Assembly: GCA_948474755.1 (NCBI GenBank) | Contig: CAOLHI010001473.1 | Coordinates: 372,001 to 436,000, forward strand | Direction of reading: 5' to 3' | Origin: Ctenosaura bakeri | Taxonomy: Eukaryota > Chordata > Lepidosauria > Squamata > Iguanidae | Length of the DNA stretch: 64,000 nucleotides | Shown here: piece by piece, positions 60,692 through 64,000 of the stretch | How positions within the stretch are numbered: the stretch's first letter is position 1 | Layout: each line of letters opens with the position of its first letter | Position numbers and translations under genes: made by a program | The notes under the pieces: generated by a model | What the model was told of the DNA's origin: nothing | Databases searched by the model: none | The model's input: only the letters and a program-made list of their open reading frames with translations

Positions 60692-61247
60692 CATAGTGTC
60701 CTCCTTCCACATTCATGAGGGTTCAGGGGATAAAGCCCTGCTGAAAGTGGAAAAATTGCAACTAACTCCCCCATCTGCTCCCATTCCCTACCGGGGTTCC
60801 CCCCCTCCCCATTCCCATGCAAAACAGAAGGGAATGGGGGAAGGTTCTCAAGACCCTTCCTTTCTTTTTCGGGAGTTCCCCCTCCCCTTCACATGCATTT
60901 TGCCCCAGCATGAAGAAAATGGATGGGAAGGAGAAGTGGGGAAGCTACTGAGGAAGAAAGGAAGGCTCTTTGGAGTCTCTCCCTGACCCCATTCCCATCC
61001 ATTTTGCCTCAGCACAAATTCTCCACACTAAGGCAAAATGCATGGGAAGGCAAGGGGGGAAATTTCAGAGGAGGAAGACTGTTTGGAGCCTTCCTCCCAT
61101 TCCCATACCTTTTTGCCTTAGCATGAGTTCTCTGCACTGGGGCAAAATCCATGGGAAGGGGAGGAGGAGGATGGTGGGGGGAAGCATGCACACTCACAAA
61201 TAATCAAATTTGCGAATATCAAAACTGCGAATGTGGAGGGAGAACTG
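60692..61247. mobile_element. Tigger/pogo-like non-autonomous DNA transposon, 556 bp
   Basis: The left end begins CATAGTGTCCTCCTTCCACA and the right end, reversed, begins CAGTTCTCCCTCCACATTCG. The ends are imperfect inverted repeats sharing tCCACATTC, flanked by TA at 60690-60691 and 61248-61249, as expected for Tc1/mariner-superfamily insertion. Motifs next to the ends (gaagccctgctgaaagtggaa, tttgcgaatatc) resemble Tigger-type elements. The middle (about 60800-61185) consists of three to four degenerate units of about 100 bp. Each has a CCATTCCCAT..CATTTTGCC half and a complementary GGCAAAAT..CATGGGAAGG half. There is no transposase. It ends 15 bp before the likely SOD3 branch site. Confidence 0.65.
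60800..61185. repeat. Degenerate tandem units with internal palindromes
   Basis: Blocks near 60807, 60888, 60989 and 61096 share cattcccat, cattttgcc, an 'agca' spacer, ggcaaaat, catgggaagg and a purine run. Each unit can fold back on itself. The period is about 90-105 bp. The array lies wholly inside the Tigger-like element. Confidence 0.55.
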
Positions 61248-61261
61248 TATATAGATGATAG

Positions 61262-61296
61262 TACTGACCTTTGCATTTTTTCATAGCCTTCTGCAG
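61262..61296 (+). promoter_or_regulatory. SOD3: Splice branch site and acceptor before the SOD3 coding exon
   Basis: TACTGAC at 61262-61268 is a good branch-point match. It is followed by a T-rich tract and AG at 61285-61286, with a second AG at 61295-61296. The coding exon therefore probably begins at 61287 or 61297, 18-28 bases before the ATG, as expected for a gene with an upstream non-coding exon. The upstream exon was not identified. Inferred from signals only. Confidence 0.6.
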
Positions 61297-61314
61297 GTTC
61301 TCAATATCTCCATC

Positions 61315-62052
61315 ATGTTCCTGCTGCTGTTTCTCATCCCTAGCTTGATTCTTTGTGAATCTGATGTCCCAACAGAAGAAGAAGCCCAGCCTGTTGAAGT
61401 GAGCCCACTTCAAGACATTCAGAAAAAAATCAATGATCTCTGGTTGGGTTTGCTCTATCCACAGCTCCATGAGGAGCTGTTTGCAGCCAACTGGACTTCT
61501 TATGCCTCTTGTACAGTGAAACCCAGCACCAAACTAGATGCAGGTATGCCAGAAGTGACAGGGCAAGTTCTGTTCAGACAGACCTACCCGTATGGAAGAT
61601 TGGAGGCTATTTTCTATTTGGATGGGTTTCCTACAGGCACCAATTTGTCTGGCAGAGCAATTCATGTCCACCAGTACGGAGACCTCAATGACAGCTGCAA
61701 CTCAGCTGGGGGACACTACAATCCTCTTAAAGTCAATCACCCTCACCATCCTGGGGACTTTGGCAACTTCTACTCTAAGGAAGGCAAAATAATAAAATAT
61801 AAGGCCAACCTCATGGCCACTCTCTTTGGTCCACACACAATTATCGGAAGATCTGTTGTGATTCATGAACAGGAAGATGACCTGGGGAAAGGCAATAACA
61901 AAGCCAGTTTAGAGAACGGAAATGCTGGCAAACGCCTGGCTTGCTGTGTCATTGGAACAACCAACAAAAAACAGTGGGAAAAGCGGTGTTCTGAGATTAT
62001 AGAGAAGAGGAAGAAAAGGCTCACAAAAAGTGCACAGAACATCCCAGCCTAG
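61315..62052 (+). CDS. SOD3: Extracellular Cu/Zn superoxide dismutase
   Basis: Secreted Cu/Zn enzyme that converts superoxide to oxygen and hydrogen peroxide at the cell surface and matrix. The 245-residue protein (human about 240) opens with a hydrophobic signal peptide (about 1-14, then ESD), followed by an acidic linker and a probable assembly helix (about 33-50). The SOD fold follows. Copper ligands are H117, H119, bridging H134 and H184; zinc ligands are H134, H142, H145 and D148; the active-site arginine is R207. C128-C210 fits the conserved intrasubunit disulfide. N110 in NLS matches the known SOD3 glycosylation position; N59 and N125 are further sequons. The basic tail (EKRKKR, 230-235) is the heparin-binding region, but the terminal cysteine of mammalian SOD3 is absent. 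I chose the ATG at 61315 because it starts directly at the signal peptide. An in-frame ATG at 61255 lies before the acceptor AGs at 61286 and 61296, so it is probably intronic. The coding sequence is uninterrupted, as expected for SOD3. Confidence 0.96.
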   Translation: MFLLLFLIPSLILCESDVPTEEEAQPVEVSPLQDIQKKINDLWLGLLYPQLHEELFAANWTSYASCTVKPSTKLDAGMPEVTGQVLFRQTYPYGRLEAIFYLDGFPTGTNLSGRAIHVHQYGDLNDSCNSAGGHYNPLKVNHPHHPGDFGNFYSKEGKIIKYKANLMATLFGPHTIIGRSVVIHEQEDDLGKGNNKASLENGNAGKRLACCVIGTTNKKQWEKRCSEIIEKRKKRLTKSAQNIPA

Positions 62053-62835
62053 GTGAAGACCAAAGCAGGAAGCAGCAATTCAAAATGGATTTCATATCTG
62101 CCAAGCTGGTTGCTAGACAAAAGGAAAGGTTTTCTGCTTTCCTTGAGAAGGTTAAGATATGCCTATTGCTCTCTCATAGTCCTCCATTCTGTAAGCAGAT
62201 TAATAATAATAAAAAAGTAGCAGCATATTCTTTCAAAGTTCACATTCAGGCTCCCCACTCCTGCTCAGCTCCAAAATTTAGTCTTGATATAGTAAAAAGG
62301 GCTATATGCTTTGCCTCTGAAATCTTGAGCAATCCCTGCTTATTGTGTGTCCTATCTGTTGAAAGAATCTCATGAACAAGAAAGCTGGAGGAACAAAAGG
62401 TAAAAATAAATGTCTTCAACTAAGATGATGTGCTCTGTTTTCCTACATACCTGAAATGCATAAAGAAATACATTTCTCCCCCCAATCTTTCCACTGTTTG
62501 AGGATGGGCTGGCAGACAGTGATAACAGCTTTTCCCTCAGAGCTCAGGTAGGAGTTTGCACATTATTTCTATTTTAAAACTCCAGATCCATTATTTTATT
62601 CTGCTTATATTTGCAGGTTTTGCTTCCTAACTCGTTTAAGCTTCTTAACTGGCTTGAGTTATCCTCAATCCTGTAGCTCTGTCACACTGTTTACATTTGA
62701 AACTAGACTTTACGAGAACACTCCTGGATTTTTCTAGTCAGTCAGGAAATATTTAGAAAAGCTTGTAATTTGATGAACATCTGGCCAAATTGTGTAATGT
62801 TGTTTGCGCAATAAAGATAAGTTTGGGGGCTTGGA
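62053..62835 (+). other. SOD3: SOD3 3' untranslated region, with two candidate poly(A) signals
   Basis: After the TAG stop there is AT-rich non-coding sequence with AATAAA at 62405-62410 and again at 62810-62815. The second is followed by a G/T-rich stretch (gtttgggggcttgg) that would suit a downstream element. Either could end the transcript, giving a 3' UTR of about 370 or 780 bases. Confidence 0.5.
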
Positions 62836-64000
62836 CTCTTTCTACATGCTTTCAAGATAGAATATCCCATGCATACATGCAAGCAATGTAACTCAGAACA
62901 AAACATACTTCTGACTCTGACTTTGTCTTACTTTTACATTGGGGGAAAAAAGTTTCTGAAAAGTTATTTTGTAAACTGACATACACCATCATTCAAATGA
63001 ATGGCAAAGCACTGGAGGGTAAAATCTAGCGCCAAGAAAAATGTTATGAAAGTTTTGCCAGTGACAAGCCAAACAAATTGGAATAGTTTCGCAACACAGT
63101 TTTAACTTTGCATCATAATTTGTGATGATGCTTGGAAAGCCTCAGCATCAAAACCTAACTGCTGCCTACTGTGGCCACAATCCAGAAAATCTGTATGTAG
63201 ATACAGTTATGTGTCTGACAAGAGTGAGGAGGAAATATGAAAACCAGGATGCTTTTCCAGTAAGCAATAACAATTGTCCTTAGAAACTCCCAGCTCATAA
63301 ACATTTCCATTACTTTATTTACCTGGGTCAATGAAAACCACCTAAATGTACTCCAGAAACTGCACTGTTATCAGAGTCATAATTTAAGGCTCAGTGATGA
63401 AGGGGAATCCTATAAGTCTTATGAAAAACAAAGACAACACAAAATACAGACAAACATATCAGAAGATTTCTTTATTACAACTAACAAAATACATGCCAAA
63501 GTTGTATCAAAGGCAAAGCCTGCAAATAAATAGAATATACGCTTATTAGGTGGAATCAGCAGCTGAATTTTAAAAGTATAAAATATTTAAAGCTTTTTTT
63601 TAAAAAAAGGATCTCCACCTAATTTATTAAAATATATACCTGAGAATTTAAGGGTTAAACAACTTTTGAGAAATTATGCAGATTGCCCTAGACATAAAAT
63701 TAGACTTCTTTTCAAACAATTAGCTGACTCCTGCCCCCAAATCCAGATGTTTTTAGTGACTACTTAGTATTAAAAAAATTACTAGTACTAAAAAAATTAA
63801 ACATAAAACAGTTTTGGGTCCCTCCATTTTCCAGTGTTCACTGACTTTTGCAAGGATGTTTATAAAATATTCATGGCAAAAGATGATTCTTACAAGAAAA
63901 ATCTGAGCTTGTGAAAGGACTCCGAATTTCTGAAAGTTATCCAGTTTCCAAAACTGAAAATTGAAAAACTAGGAGTGCATCATTCACTGAGAGGAAGGGA
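62836..64000. other. Downstream of SOD3
   Basis: AT-rich non-coding DNA. A reverse poly(A) signal (TTTATT, 63470-63475) could end a minus-strand transcript; see findings. Confidence 0.35.

Noticed and set aside
61255..61314. Upstream in-frame ATG of SOD3 adding 20 residues
   Set aside because: It precedes both acceptor AGs and the branch site, so it is probably intronic; the ATG at 61315 starts a proper signal peptide.
62085..62375. Open frame of 96 codons after SOD3
   Set aside because: Lies in the SOD3 3' UTR and has no recognisable domain.
1..64000. CRISPR arrays, bacterial operons, rRNA genes
   Set aside because: None seen; the window is vertebrate nuclear DNA.

Overview
The window looks like a gene-poor stretch of a squamate reptile (probably lizard) nuclear genome; the species cannot be told from the sequence. 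The evidence is AT-rich vertebrate non-coding DNA, CR1 and L2-like LINE fragments, several copies of a tRNA-headed SINE with a MIR-like core and a 'gtcaccataagtcag' tail that I associate with squamates, small palindromic DNA transposons, and one clear single-copy gene, SOD3 (extracellular Cu/Zn superoxide dismutase), whose complete coding sequence lies on the + strand at 61315-62052.

Layout: 1-13.6 kb is mostly unassigned intergenic DNA with microsatellites, a near-perfect 28-bp hairpin (5394-5463) and an L2-like LINE 3' end (9445-9835). 13.6-19.1 kb is a transposon pile-up: a SINE, a CR1 LINE fragment split by a solo LTR with a 4-bp target duplication, a second solo LTR and another L2-like end. 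19-32 kb is intergenic DNA holding a roughly 780-bp hAT-like element with an 8-bp target duplication inside purine-rich DNA, a 172-bp palindromic MITE and dispersed repeats. A third solo LTR lies at 32.2-33.1 kb. 37.3-39.1 kb holds a SINE, a dispersed repeat and a decayed CR1 tail. 44165-51497 is a 7.3-kb endogenous retrovirus of the same LTR family as the solo LTRs, in the opposite orientation to them. 51.5-60.7 kb is intergenic with more SINEs and repeats. 60692-61247 is a Tigger-like element ending 39 bp before the splice acceptor of the SOD3 coding exon.

The provirus is the most unusual object. It has a broken gag, a probable protease remnant and an env-like 3' part, but no recognisable reverse transcriptase or integrase. 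Its two LTRs belong to different subtypes: the 5' LTR resembles the solo LTRs at 14.4 and 32.2 kb, and the 3' LTR resembles the solo LTR at 17.3 kb. There is no target duplication, and the repeat interrupted on the left does not resume on the right. Together these point to a chimeric provirus made by recombination between two insertions.

No CRISPR array, operon or functional RNA gene was seen, and I found no previously undescribed functional system that I could defend. The strongest leads are the chimeric provirus, the transposon at the SOD3 splice acceptor, the long hairpin and some possible conserved non-coding blocks.
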